64,000 bases of DNA, from contig JADKCY010000013.1 in assembly GCA_016718605.1 (NCBI GenBank), positions 90,421 through 154,420 of the forward strand, read 5' to 3'. Positions within the stretch are counted from its first letter, which is position 1. Each line of letters begins with the position of its first letter. The position numbers were made by a program, and so were the translations under genes. This document shows positions 27,093 to 35,562 of this stretch, one piece after another. The notes below the pieces were generated by a model, which worked only from the letters and a program-made list of their open reading frames with translations, was not told where the DNA came from and did no database searches. The stretch comes from Lysobacterales bacterium (GTDB taxonomy: Bacteria > Pseudomonadota > Gammaproteobacteria > Xanthomonadales > Xanthomonadaceae).

Positions 27093-28370
27093 CTACGAAG
27101 TGACCTGGCTGTGGTCAATGCGCAGCAACCATTCGACTTGGCGTCGCGCAGAAGCAATCACTTGACTGAAGATTCGAGCGTCGACATTCGGCTCACGATT
27201 CTCTTTGGGGAAATCAGGCGATAAGCGCCCGCCAATCAGAACCACCCGGATCGGCGAAGTAATGTGCTTGGCGAAGTCGTGCCGGTACTCGATGGCTTGC
27301 TTGTAGTCATCGTAATTCAAGCTGTGGTCGGGGCGCTTGAACTCGATCAGCAGATACTCACCACTGAGATTCTGGTTCAGCAGCAAGTCCGGACGTTTGT
27401 CGGCATTCTTCCCCTTGTACGTCGTGTTGAGTACATCTTCAATCTGCCTCTTCAACGTGATGTTGGAGCTGAAGAGTGAATACTCTGGCCCGAACACCCA
27501 CAGACTCAATTCCAGCGATTTGTGCATCGCCGCTTCGGTCGTAGCGGAATCACGCGCCAATTCCTCCAGTTGGTCGAGAAATGTCTGTCGCGCAGCTGCT
27601 TGCGCGACAAGAAACGCCATCTCAGCCAACCCGAAGTCGTTCAGGCGCGCGCGCAGTTCGTCGGTGGCGTCGCCGTTGTTCATGAATCGCTTGCGGAAGG
27701 CGGATTCGTCGCCGAACAGGTGCTCGTCGATCAGCGTGGACAGGCCATACAGCTCCATCAGAGAGTTCTGCAACGGCGTGGCGGTGAGCAACAGCTTCTT
27801 ACGGCCTTCGAGCGCGCGCTTGAGCGCCTGCCCAGTGCGGTTGCTGGCCCGGTGCGCGTTGCGCAGCTTGTGGGCTTCGTCGATGACGACCACATCCCAC
27901 GGGATGGCGCGCAGTTCGGCTTCAAGCCGGGCGGCGAACTGGAACGAGAGGATGACGACGCCTTTCCCAGCAAGGGTCTGCAAGGTGGCGAGGATGTCGC
28001 CCGCCGATTGCTTGCGGAGGGAAACGGCGTCGATCACCGAGGCAGGCACGGCGAACTTGTCGTGCAGTTCCTGCGCCCATTGCTTTCTCAGGCTGGCGGG
28101 GCAGATCACCAGCAGGCGTCGGCGGCGCTCGGCCCAGTGCTGACAGATGACAAGTGCAGCCTCGATGGTCTTGCCGAGGCCCACTTCGTCGGCCAGCAAC
28201 ACGCCTTCCTGCAAGGGGTTCCGAAGGGCGAACAGCGCGGCCTCGATCTGGTGCGGATTCAGATCGACGCTGGCATCGAACAACGATTGCGACAAGCGAT
28301 CCACACCCGATGCGGCGCTGCGGCGGGTGAGTTCGTGGGCGTAGTACTTGGCGTGGTAGGCGGTGATCAC
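27093..28370 (-). CDS. SNF2 helicase N-terminal half joined to PD-(D/E)XK nuclease domain
   Basis: Residues 1-250 are the N-terminal half of an SNF2/RapA-like helicase: HQIEAALFAL, LLADEVGLGKTIEA, VVVIDEAHKLRN, LLTATPLQN. After ELRARL, where RapA-like proteins continue with motif IV onwards, the sequence changes to RDSATTEAAMHKSLELSLWV and then RPDLLLNQN..YLLIEFKRP, a PD-(D/E)XK core like Shedu/DUF4263-type nucleases. The C-terminal helicase lobe is absent. It is either a deletion fusion of two genes or a novel chimera. It overlaps the excisionase-like gene upstream (ATGA at 28367-28370). Confidence 0.7.
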   Translation of the reverse strand: MITAYHAKYYAHELTRRSAASGVDRLSQSLFDASVDLNPHQIEAALFALRNPLQEGVLLADEVGLGKTIEAALVICQHWAERRRRLLVICPASLRKQWAQELHDKFAVPASVIDAVSLRKQSAGDILATLQTLAGKGVVILSFQFAARLEAELRAIPWDVVVIDEAHKLRNAHRASNRTGQALKRALEGRKKLLLTATPLQNSLMELYGLSTLIDEHLFGDESAFRKRFMNNGDATDELRARLNDFGLAEMAFLVAQAAARQTFLDQLEELARDSATTEAAMHKSLELSLWVFGPEYSLFSSNITLKRQIEDVLNTTYKGKNADKRPDLLLNQNLSGEYLLIEFKRPDHSLNYDDYKQAIEYRHDFAKHITSPIRVVLIGGRLSPDFPKENREPNVDARIFSQVIASARRQVEWLLRIDHSQVTS

Positions 28371-28567
28371 CCGGCACTGCCCTCCGCACCCATAGACTGG
28401 GCGGCGATCCAGCGGTCAATGTCCTGCTTGCGGAAGCGCCAGGTGCTGCCGAGCTTGAACGCCGGAATCTTCCTGTCCGCCACAAGCCGATAGATGGTGC
28501 GCTTGCCCGCCTTCAGGTAAGCCGCCACTTCATCGAGCGTCAGGATGTCGTCTTGCGGCACCGCCAT
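28367..28567 (-). CDS. AlpA/excisionase-type helix-turn-helix protein
   Basis: 66 residues, nearly all one MerR-like winged HTH of the excisionase type: LTLDEVAAYLKAGKRTIYRLV followed by KIPAFKLGSTWRFRKQDID, the standard helix-turn-helix plus wing. Proteins of this type act as recombination directionality factors or small regulators, and are often the first gene of helicase-methylase defence clusters. It overlaps and is probably co-transcribed with the helicase-nuclease gene. Confidence 0.85.
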   Translation of the reverse strand: MAVPQDDILTLDEVAAYLKAGKRTIYRLVADRKIPAFKLGSTWRFRKQDIDRWIAAQSMGAEGSAG

Positions 28568-28764
28568 CGCCTTGCCTGCCGTGGTGTTGGGTTGCCAAGT
28601 TTAGCCAAGATAGCCCAACTGTAGGCTGGATTGTGCTAACGGGCGGAGACACACCCGTTATGCTTGCCGAAATGGCCTGCTCCGGCCATAAGTCTTTCCC
28701 GTGCTGCTGCCAGTTCCGGCTCCAGAACCTGTGCTAACAAGAAAAAGATGTGGACGCGAATACC

Positions 28765-30153
28765 ATGAAGAAATTCCGGCTTGGTGAACCTTTCGAGATA
28801 TGGGGGCACTGGTGGCTACCAGAAAAGCCACAGAATCGAGTGGCCGGAAAACTGACATCGCATTTAGGGAATCTTGAGCTGAAACTGCTTGGCCGCTTTG
28901 AAGGCGTAGACATCAATGCACGCAATACCGTCCTTCCCGTTATTCACGGAGTTGGTGATGCAACAAATTTCACGCTTTGGCGTTCAGTGCAGGAAAGCCC
29001 TTCGTTCAAGGCACCTGGATCGCTTGAGCAGACGTTTTCAAAGATGCGGATTGTCGCAGGTGGGCATTTTAATACCGAGGCGGATACGCTTTTTTCCGGG
29101 GTTACATTCGAAGCGCCACAAATTGGCCCTTGGCTTCAGAAACTCCCAGTCAAGAGAAAGATGCAAGAGGCTAACGTCAGTTACGAGCTTTCTCAATTTA
29201 GGACTTGCTTGTTCAAGTCGGAAATTAACGGCAACACCATTGAATTCGGTGCAAATATTCAAACCAGAGATGAGCAGTATGCCTCTTATGGCTTCGATGT
29301 CATGCCGGTCGCAAGTATTGATTTCGCATCACCCAAGATTTGCTCTGAATCAATGGAGCATGTGGAAGCCTTGGCTGATCTTCTTACCATCCTCGTGGGA
29401 GAGGATGTAGAACAAAGAGCGATTCGATTTCGCATTTCGGGCGAGAATTCATCGTTCCCATTCATCTATGAATTTCGTCCACCGAAGGATGTTAAGTTAA
29501 TTGACGAGCACGATGTTCTTGTTCCTCGGCGCTTGCTTGATGGTTCACTAAAAGCAGTGTTTGAAAAGTGGACTGAGGATCGAAAGCGTTTGTCAGATTC
29601 GGTCGCGCTCCTATGCGACGTGCTTGACCGTGAGCGGCCAGCATCTCATGTGCAATTGCTTCTTCTCGCCCAATCGCTTGAGGCATTCCATCGTAATGTA
29701 ATCGGTGGCGAATATCTGTCAAAAGAAGATTACGAGCCAGCAAGAAAGGCACTGGAGGATGCGATACCTGATTTCATCCGGCGTGGCCATAGAGAATCTC
29801 TAAAGGCTAAATTGAGATATGGCTACCAGCTGTCACTCCGCAAGAGATTGATGCAGCTTTTCGAGCCAATGGCTGACACGGTTTTTTCTGCGTTCGATTT
29901 AAACATGAAGAACTTTGTCGGGGATTTGGTGGATGCTCGAAATGACTTCACGCATTGGGAGCAAGAGCGGGAGAAGGAAAGGCCCAATGGCGCGCACTTG
30001 GCGAACTTGCTCTCGAACGCACGTGCTCTGACTCTATTGGTCTTGTTACGTCATCTTGGCGTTGACGAGAGCAATGTTGCACAACGCATGCTGGCCTCTC
30101 CTTGGAGGCACCTGCGCCGCTATCAGAACATAGGTGAAGTGATAAGGGGTTAG
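28765..30153 (+). CDS. ApeA-like HEPN abortive-infection protein
   Basis: 462 residues from ATG 28765 (GTG 28750 is an alternative). The N-terminal region FEIWGHWWLPEKPQNRVAG and LELKLLGRFEG resembles the beta-rich N-terminal domain of ApeA. The C-terminal helical domain contains ARNDFTHW, an R-x4-H HEPN ribonuclease motif (R392/H397). Known ApeA proteins protect cells against phage by an abortive mechanism. The gene is clearly AT-richer than its surroundings, a sign of separate acquisition, and sits in a defence-rich stretch. It probably acts alone, with its own promoter in 28570-28760. Confidence 0.75.
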   Translation: MKKFRLGEPFEIWGHWWLPEKPQNRVAGKLTSHLGNLELKLLGRFEGVDINARNTVLPVIHGVGDATNFTLWRSVQESPSFKAPGSLEQTFSKMRIVAGGHFNTEADTLFSGVTFEAPQIGPWLQKLPVKRKMQEANVSYELSQFRTCLFKSEINGNTIEFGANIQTRDEQYASYGFDVMPVASIDFASPKICSESMEHVEALADLLTILVGEDVEQRAIRFRISGENSSFPFIYEFRPPKDVKLIDEHDVLVPRRLLDGSLKAVFEKWTEDRKRLSDSVALLCDVLDRERPASHVQLLLLAQSLEAFHRNVIGGEYLSKEDYEPARKALEDAIPDFIRRGHRESLKAKLRYGYQLSLRKRLMQLFEPMADTVFSAFDLNMKNFVGDLVDARNDFTHWEQEREKERPNGAHLANLLSNARALTLLVLLRHLGVDESNVAQRMLASPWRHLRRYQNIGEVIRG

Positions 30154-30167
30154 TCTACTAACGTGGC

Positions 30168-30338
30168 ATGCCCGCCCCGCCTTTCCTGTGCGATGCCGCC
30201 GCCTTGCCGCTTGGCCCGGCGCGGCTCGACCCGGTGTCGCTGCCGACGGGCGTGGCGCGCGCGGCCTTGGGCTTTCCGGCGCCTGCCGAGGAATTTCAGG
30301 ACGACTCGGTTGGCGGAGTTGCCGAGGCGTCGTGCTAA
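30168..30338 (+). pseudogene. UmuD-like N-terminal remnant
   Basis: An ATG frame of 56 residues ends VARAALGFPAPAEEFQDDSV and then a few unrelated residues and a stop. G(F)P(S/A)PA..(Y/F)...(D/S) around a self-cleavage Ala-Gly or Gly-Phe is the conserved N-terminal stretch of UmuD/LexA-type autoproteases. The protease domain is missing. High GC contrasts with the AT-rich genes on both sides. Confidence 0.5.
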
Positions 30339-30402
30339 AAATCCTGATCATCGCGTAGCGTTGTCGGCCTATAAATAAGGTCAAATACAGGAAATATAAC
30401 CC

Positions 30403-31320
30403 ATGACAATGCACGATGATTTGCCACGTAACGGCGATGAAGTTCAGGAGGCTGTAAAGGCCATGTTTCTGGGCTGTGCCCCAGAAAGGAAGCAAGAGCT
30501 TGAGGAGCTTTGGAAAGAAAATGAACTCCGATTCAACGTCCTTCCCGACACTGGCAGGAATGGGAAGGTTATCTTGGATGCTGGGCAGTACAGGAATATT
30601 CGCTTCAATCACCGCATCCTCAGAGCATTTTGGGTTTCATCTTTCGCGGCATGGGAAGGCTATCGCCGCTGTGCTGAGGACGATCCAGATCAACAGTCAT
30701 TCCGAAACATGCTCGAATGCGTAAGCAACATCTTGTCCGCTGACGACCCACTATCTGTTCCGCTACCAGATGGAATCCCGGAGCCCGGCACACTTGACGG
30801 AATATTAGAAACCCAAAGGGCGGCCGCAGAACTTTCGATCTTTGCTGTCTGTTGGGCGCTACTGCACGAAGTTAAGCATATCAAGCATCAAAGGGGAGGC
30901 ACTTCCGCTCCATTCGATGACGTAGAGGAAAGCCATGCCGAGGAACTATCCTGCGATGAATATGCAACGCTTTTTTTGCTCAATCAGGCGGATAAATACT
31001 CGGAACCCCATAGCGTTGAAACACGGCGAGTGATGCAGAAACGCCAAGCGGGGATTCATTTTGCCTTGTTCTCTTTGACGCTCCTGTCCGTCAAGAAATG
31101 GGAGAAATCGAAATCACATCCTTCTGTGGAGGCGAGAATAATGCAGATATGGAGAATAATGGCGAAGAGTCCCTTGAACATCGGCGCATCTGCGATGGCA
31201 GCCGGAGCTTTTTATTCGCTGTATGAGATACACCCAGATGCACCGAAATTTCCCGAAGATCTATTGGTCTTGCAATTTTCCGAACAAGGAGATCAGTCGT
31301 TGCCAGGAAGTAGCGCATAA
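30403..31320 (+). CDS. Lit-like HExxH metallopeptidase
   Basis: 305 residues, AT-rich like the neighbouring apeA-like gene. LLHEVKHIKHQ (about 153-163) is a zinc-protease HExxH motif, followed by EELSCDEYATLFLL, where an acidic third ligand could lie. Length and layout (helical N-terminus with FWVSSFAAWEGYRR) fit the phage-exclusion Lit family (peptidase U49), which cleaves EF-Tu on phage infection; a plain HExxH protein of unknown role is the alternative. Its position beside an ApeA-like gene supports a defence role. Confidence 0.55.
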   Translation: MTMHDDLPRNGDEVQEAVKAMFLGCAPERKQELEELWKENELRFNVLPDTGRNGKVILDAGQYRNIRFNHRILRAFWVSSFAAWEGYRRCAEDDPDQQSFRNMLECVSNILSADDPLSVPLPDGIPEPGTLDGILETQRAAAELSIFAVCWALLHEVKHIKHQRGGTSAPFDDVEESHAEELSCDEYATLFLLNQADKYSEPHSVETRRVMQKRQAGIHFALFSLTLLSVKKWEKSKSHPSVEARIMQIWRIMAKSPLNIGASAMAAGAFYSLYEIHPDAPKFPEDLLVLQFSEQGDQSLPGSSA

Positions 31321-31337
31321 CGCGAGACCACGAACAG

Positions 31338-32222
31338 CTACCCTTGGTCCAGCGCCACCGTCTCCACAATGTGCTGCAACTCCGCCATCACGTCCGGCTG
31401 CCGCTGCGACAGAAATCGCGCCACCGCCTTGTTGTCGAGCAGCTTGGCGAGGAAGCCCTTGGCCAGCACGAGGTTCAGCACGTCCTGACCGTAGGACTGC
31501 TGCGCCAGCTTGAACTGACCTTCGAGGTTGCCCATCTCGCGCTCCATTTTCATCATCTGGTCGGCGGTGACCCCGTTGAGCTTCTTGGGTTTTTGCCCAC
31601 CGACGAGCAGGTGCTGCGGTGTTGCCGCCAGCAGGGCTTCGGCGTAGGCCACAGTGATGCTGTTGGCGGCGATCATCAGTTCGATGCTCTCGATCTGGCG
31701 CGTCGGCTTCATCTTGCGGATCACCGTGGACAGGTTGGCGGAGAACTGCTGATCCTTCAGCAGATCGACGGCTTCCGCGCAGATGCCGTCGAGCAGGCCC
31801 ACCTTCCGGTGGATGTGGCTGGTGTCCACGTTCAGCGCCGATGCCAGCTTGGTGATGGGCACGCCGCGCTCGACCGCGCGTCGGAGCATGTGATGCTCCT
31901 GAATCGTCGAAATGCGATTGATCCGGTTGTTGTAGGTGTAGCTCTCGTCGTCGGTGGCGATCAGGCACGGCGCGTCGGCATAGCCGAGCTGCTTCAACAC
32001 CAGCCAGCGCATGTGCCCGTCGAGCAGCAGGTGCTGGCCGGATTCCTTGTCGGCCTTCGTCACCGACAAGGGTTCGATCAGGCCGACCGCCGTGATCGAC
32101 GCCACGATCTGGTGGAATTTGCGCGAGGTCAGCAGCCCTTCCGGCGGTTTGCGCGACGGCAAAATCCTGTCCAGCGGCAGGGTCAGAGGTTCCGGCACGA
32201 AGCCGAGGTGCGGGGCGCTCAT
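31338..32222 (-). CDS. ParB/RepB-like protein (second of pair)
   Basis: 294 residues with an N-terminal ParB-type nuclease/CTPase fold: LDRILPSRKPPEG, ASITAVGLIEPLSV, HLLLDGHMRWLVLKQLG (where ParB has GxRR/GERR), then an HTH region (GVPITKLASALNVDTSHIHR) and a RepB-like C-terminus. Overlaps the upstream ParB-like gene by four bases. Pairs of such proteins downstream of a serine recombinase form a recurring integrative module in proteobacteria. Confidence 0.8.
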   Translation of the reverse strand: MSAPHLGFVPEPLTLPLDRILPSRKPPEGLLTSRKFHQIVASITAVGLIEPLSVTKADKESGQHLLLDGHMRWLVLKQLGYADAPCLIATDDESYTYNNRINRISTIQEHHMLRRAVERGVPITKLASALNVDTSHIHRKVGLLDGICAEAVDLLKDQQFSANLSTVIRKMKPTRQIESIELMIAANSITVAYAEALLAATPQHLLVGGQKPKKLNGVTADQMMKMEREMGNLEGQFKLAQQSYGQDVLNLVLAKGFLAKLLDNKAVARFLSQRQPDVMAELQHIVETVALDQG

Positions 32223-33121
32223 GCGGCATGACCTCCGGGCCAGACTCGATCTGCGAGGTATTTCGGCAAGGTATCGAGGCCTTCGGCGCGCAGTAGGTTG
32301 GAGAAATGCTCGTCGGCCAGCAACTGGCGCAGGGCTTCGACCACGAACAGCAGGCGCTGCTGCGTGAATTCCGCCTTCTTGATGACGAGCTTCTGCCGCT
32401 CGACCAGATTCTGGTAGCTGCGGACGAGGCTGGAGGTGGTGACCGGCGTGATTTTGCGCGAAGGCCGATGTGCGACGCTGCGGCCCAATTCGCTGCGCCG
32501 CTGGATCACCTTGCGCGCGTGCATGAGCTGGCTGCCGCGCAGCTTGCCGCTTTCGTAGGCGTCTTGCAGCGCGGCCTGCACTTCCTCATCGCTGCCCGCG
32601 CCTGCAATGGTGATGGCCACGTTCAGCGGCACGCGCCCGCTGGCGACAGCGGCCAGCAGCCGTTCCTCGCCATTTTCCAGCAGCATCAGGATGCCTTTCA
32701 CATAGTCCAGACTCAGGCCGGTCTTCTGGGCGATCTCCTTGCGGTCGTAACCCTTGCTCTGCAACTGGCTGATGCCCGCGAGCAGCTCCAGCGGACGATA
32801 GCCGCGTCGGGCGATGTTCTCCGACAGGCTCATGATGAAGGCGTCCTCGTCGTTCACCTCCACCACCAGTGCCGGGATGGTTTTCTCGCCCAGCGACCGG
32901 AACACCTTCAACCGGCCTTCGCCGCAGATCAGCAGGTATTGCTTGCCGTCGTCGAGGCCCGGACGGGGTGTGACCGTGACCGGCTTCTTCAGGCCAAGCT
33001 TCTTGATGTTGCCGATGATCTCATCGAACACGCGGCCATTGCGGTCGCGCGGGTTCAGCACCGCGATCTGTTCCAGCGGGATCATCTGCAACTGGGTGGC
33101 AGCGTGTTGTTTGGCGGTCAT
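32219..33121 (-). CDS. ParB/RepB-like protein (first of pair)
   Basis: 300 residues. IPLEQIAVLNPRDRNGRVFD, LGLKKPVTVTPR, YLLICGEGRLKVFRSLG (GEGR in the ParB GERR position), SLSENIARRGYRPLE and an HTH (KGYDRKEIAQKTGLSLDYVKG) define a ParB-like DNA-binding protein. It overlaps the recombinase gene upstream and the second ParB-like gene downstream, so the three are one operon. The role may be target choice or maintenance of the integrative unit, not plasmid partition; no ParA is present. Confidence 0.8.
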   Translation of the reverse strand: MTAKQHAATQLQMIPLEQIAVLNPRDRNGRVFDEIIGNIKKLGLKKPVTVTPRPGLDDGKQYLLICGEGRLKVFRSLGEKTIPALVVEVNDEDAFIMSLSENIARRGYRPLELLAGISQLQSKGYDRKEIAQKTGLSLDYVKGILMLLENGEERLLAAVASGRVPLNVAITIAGAGSDEEVQAALQDAYESGKLRGSQLMHARKVIQRRSELGRSVAHRPSRKITPVTTSSLVRSYQNLVERQKLVIKKAEFTQQRLLFVVEALRQLLADEHFSNLLRAEGLDTLPKYLADRVWPGGHAA

Positions 33122-34683
33122 GCGGCTCTCCTGATTCGGCTGCGTTCGGCCATGCCGTAGAGGTAGTCCAAGGTGTCGAAGCGGTAGCTGTCGAACTCGA
33201 TGCCGTTGTGGTCGGCCAGGTGGATTCGGGGCTGGCCGAAGTCGAGCCGGGGCAGCAGGTAGTAGTCGAGCGCGGCATCGTTGGCGTCGTTCAGGCGGAC
33301 GGCCACCGTGATGTCCGGCGCGAGGCTGGTGTCGAAACGCACTTTCCAGCGCCGCCGCCCGTTATCGAGCTGCTGGCAGCGTGCCAGCACAAGCGACACG
33401 GAAAACTCGCGGTTGACGGTGAGGAGATCGGTGGCCGGATCGCGCTGCACCGCGCCGCCCAGCACCGCGATCTGGCGTTCGGTTTCCGCGATGGTTTCCG
33501 GGTGCAGGCGGCGCAGGAACTGGTTGATCTCCAGATACTGGTAATCCCGATCCGGCGTGAAGCCGACCGTCTGGTAGGCACGCAGCAGGCTGCCGAAGCG
33601 GTGGGCGTAGGCTGCCGACGATGGCAGCCCTTCGGCCTCGTCGATGATGAGGCCCGATAGGTAGCCATGCTGCTGGAAGAGGCGGCGCAGCTTCTCGATC
33701 AATTCCTCGTCGCTGAACCGATGCGCCCGCGCGCGCAGGATGCCTTGGGCCGTGTAAAAAAGTTCTGGTGACACGATAGCGTCGAACGCACCGTCCTTCC
33801 TGATCCACATCTCCGGGCGATTCACGACCCGTATCTTCTTGAGCTTGAAGGATCGCCGGTTGTAGATGTTGTTGCCGATGTATTTCTCGTTCGACAGCAC
33901 CTCGCGCACGGTAGCGCGCGTCCAGTCGCGGCCCAGGTCGGTGCGGACGCCCTGGCGGTTCAGGCGGTCGGCGATTTCGTGTTCGTGCAGATTGTCGTCC
34001 ACGAACCAACGGTAGATCTGATTCACCGTGGCGATTTCCTCGTCCGGCCCCGGCATCAGAATCACGCGGTCGGTTTGCAGGCTCTTGTGTTCGCCGCGCG
34101 ACAGTTCGCCCTTCACCGAGCCGGACTGGTCGATCAGCACACGTCGCAGAGCGAAGCCTGCTGACCCACCTTGGCAGAAACCCAACTCGATCAGGCGGCA
34201 CTGGCCCGCGAACACCTTCGCCGACAGCTCGCGGCTGTATTCGCCCGCCATCGCGCGCTTCACGCCCTTGACGATGGTGGACACCGGCGAGCCATCGTTC
34301 TCGAACTGCTCGGCGCAGTAGGTGACCTGTATCCCGGCGCGGCGGCAGATGTACTCGTAGTAGGCGCTTTCGTCGGCATCCTGAAACCGTCCCCAACGGC
34401 TCACGTCATAGACGAGGATGATCTGGAAGTCGGCCTTACCCTCCTGCACATCGGCAATGAGCTGCTGGAGCGCCGCCCGGCCATCGATGCGAAGACCGCT
34501 TTTGCCTTCGTCGGCGTAGGTGCGGACGATCTGGATGCCGCGCCGCGCGGCGTACTCGCGGATTTTGTCGCCCTGGTTCTCGGTGGAGTATTGCTGGTGC
34601 TCGGTGGACATCCGCACGTATTGCGCCGCGCGGAACAGCGGCGGCTTGCCTTCTTCGTCCTGCGATGTCGCGTTCGATTGCAT
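33118..34683 (-). CDS. Large serine recombinase
   Basis: 521 residues from ATG 34683 (GTG 34695 possible). The resolvase domain has the catalytic Ser in AAQYVRMSTEHQQYS, then YADEGKSGLRIDGR and ILVYDVSRWGRF with conserved Arg residues. The recombinase domain follows with EIADRLNRQGVRTDLGRDWT and VLSNEKYIGN, then a long C-terminal region without the usual Cys-rich ribbon. It should integrate or excise DNA by site-specific exchange. It forms an operon with the two ParB-like genes. Confidence 0.85.
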   Translation of the reverse strand: MQSNATSQDEEGKPPLFRAAQYVRMSTEHQQYSTENQGDKIREYAARRGIQIVRTYADEGKSGLRIDGRAALQQLIADVQEGKADFQIILVYDVSRWGRFQDADESAYYEYICRRAGIQVTYCAEQFENDGSPVSTIVKGVKRAMAGEYSRELSAKVFAGQCRLIELGFCQGGSAGFALRRVLIDQSGSVKGELSRGEHKSLQTDRVILMPGPDEEIATVNQIYRWFVDDNLHEHEIADRLNRQGVRTDLGRDWTRATVREVLSNEKYIGNNIYNRRSFKLKKIRVVNRPEMWIRKDGAFDAIVSPELFYTAQGILRARAHRFSDEELIEKLRRLFQQHGYLSGLIIDEAEGLPSSAAYAHRFGSLLRAYQTVGFTPDRDYQYLEINQFLRRLHPETIAETERQIAVLGGAVQRDPATDLLTVNREFSVSLVLARCQQLDNGRRRWKVRFDTSLAPDITVAVRLNDANDAALDYYLLPRLDFGQPRIHLADHNGIEFDSYRFDTLDYLYGMAERSRIRRAA

Positions 34684-34810
34684 GGCCCCGATCACTCCAC
34701 TGACGGAACCGGTCTGACGATCCTCGGAAAGCTAGACAGAACAGGATGTTAGGCACCGGCTGTGCACGAAAGTAGCCAGCCAGTGGCCAAGCGTCGATTA
34801 AGTCCTCTCT

Positions 34811-35260
34811 TTACACATCCATCTTTACAGGCGGTGGCGCGTCCACGGGAGTGATGACGACGAGCCACGAAAGGCCGGTCTCATCAGGAAAATTGGGCAA
34901 TTTCGTGAGCCGGAACATCCCGGAAGGTGGTGGAGTCCACGAGTCCATCTTTACGGGTGGATGGTCGAGCCGGATTTGCACCGGGGACGCGTCGGTGCGC
35001 GTGTGGCGCGAGCCGTCGATGGGTGCGGGGGCACGTTGTGCCTGCCGCCACTGCGGCCAGTAACCGCGATTCCGGACCGCCCACGCCCGTTGTGCAGACC
35101 GTTGGTTGGCGCGGTAGTCTGGATCAGTGCAGAGCTTGGCCTGTTGCCACTGGCGCTTGCGGGCGCGCTGGCAGATCGTGGCTGAACAGAAGGTCTGTTT
35201 GGGCGTCTGCGGGCGTGGCTGGAACGATGTACCACAGTGGGCGCAGCGGGTGTTGGCCAT
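34811..35260 (-). CDS. Small zinc-binding hypothetical protein
   Basis: 149 residues beginning MANTRCAHCGTSFQPR with a second pair TFCSATICQRARKRQWQQ, a C2-C2 ribbon like those in small DNA- or RNA-binding proteins. The middle is rich in Arg/Trp/Gln, the rest is Pro-rich and probably disordered. It is the usual companion type of recombinase/ParB modules; its function is unknown. Confidence 0.6.
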   Translation of the reverse strand: MANTRCAHCGTSFQPRPQTPKQTFCSATICQRARKRQWQQAKLCTDPDYRANQRSAQRAWAVRNRGYWPQWRQAQRAPAPIDGSRHTRTDASPVQIRLDHPPVKMDSWTPPPSGMFRLTKLPNFPDETGLSWLVVITPVDAPPPVKMDV

Positions 35261-35562
35261 CAGGAAATCCCATGCAAAACATGCATGGGAACGCGATCAG
35301 CGGGAAATACTGCGATGTGCGACCTAAATCAGCGGTATCGCCCTCGTCGAGCCGAAGTCTTTTCCGGGCGAGGCCCACGCCTTCACCGACTTCATCGACT
35401 TCGTGATCGAAGCCTTCGAACGTAACGCTGGGAGCTGATTGTTGAGCATGTGCGCGACAAACACAGGCGTACGAAGCGCACGTACCCCGATGCTCCCCCT
35501 CCAACGCATAAAATCCAGCAGGTTACGAACAGGCATCTTCGATGCTTGATCTATCTCGATGA
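35261..35562. other. Intergenic stretch with a gene remnant
   Basis: Contains CCCATGC-AAAACAT-GCATGGG (about 35268-35288), a 7-bp stem, and an open plus-strand frame (35327-35438) reading IALVEPKSFPGEAHAFTDF and ending FERNAGS, like the C-terminus of a LysR-type regulator or similar protein. No complete gene is seen. Confidence 0.35.

Noticed and set aside
25972..27165. Plus-strand frame of 397 codons
   Set aside because: Antisense to the IS91 transposase and without any recognisable domain.
31344..33160. Long plus-strand frames opposite the ParB-like genes
   Set aside because: His/Gln/Arg-rich antisense frames; ParB motifs on the minus strand decide.
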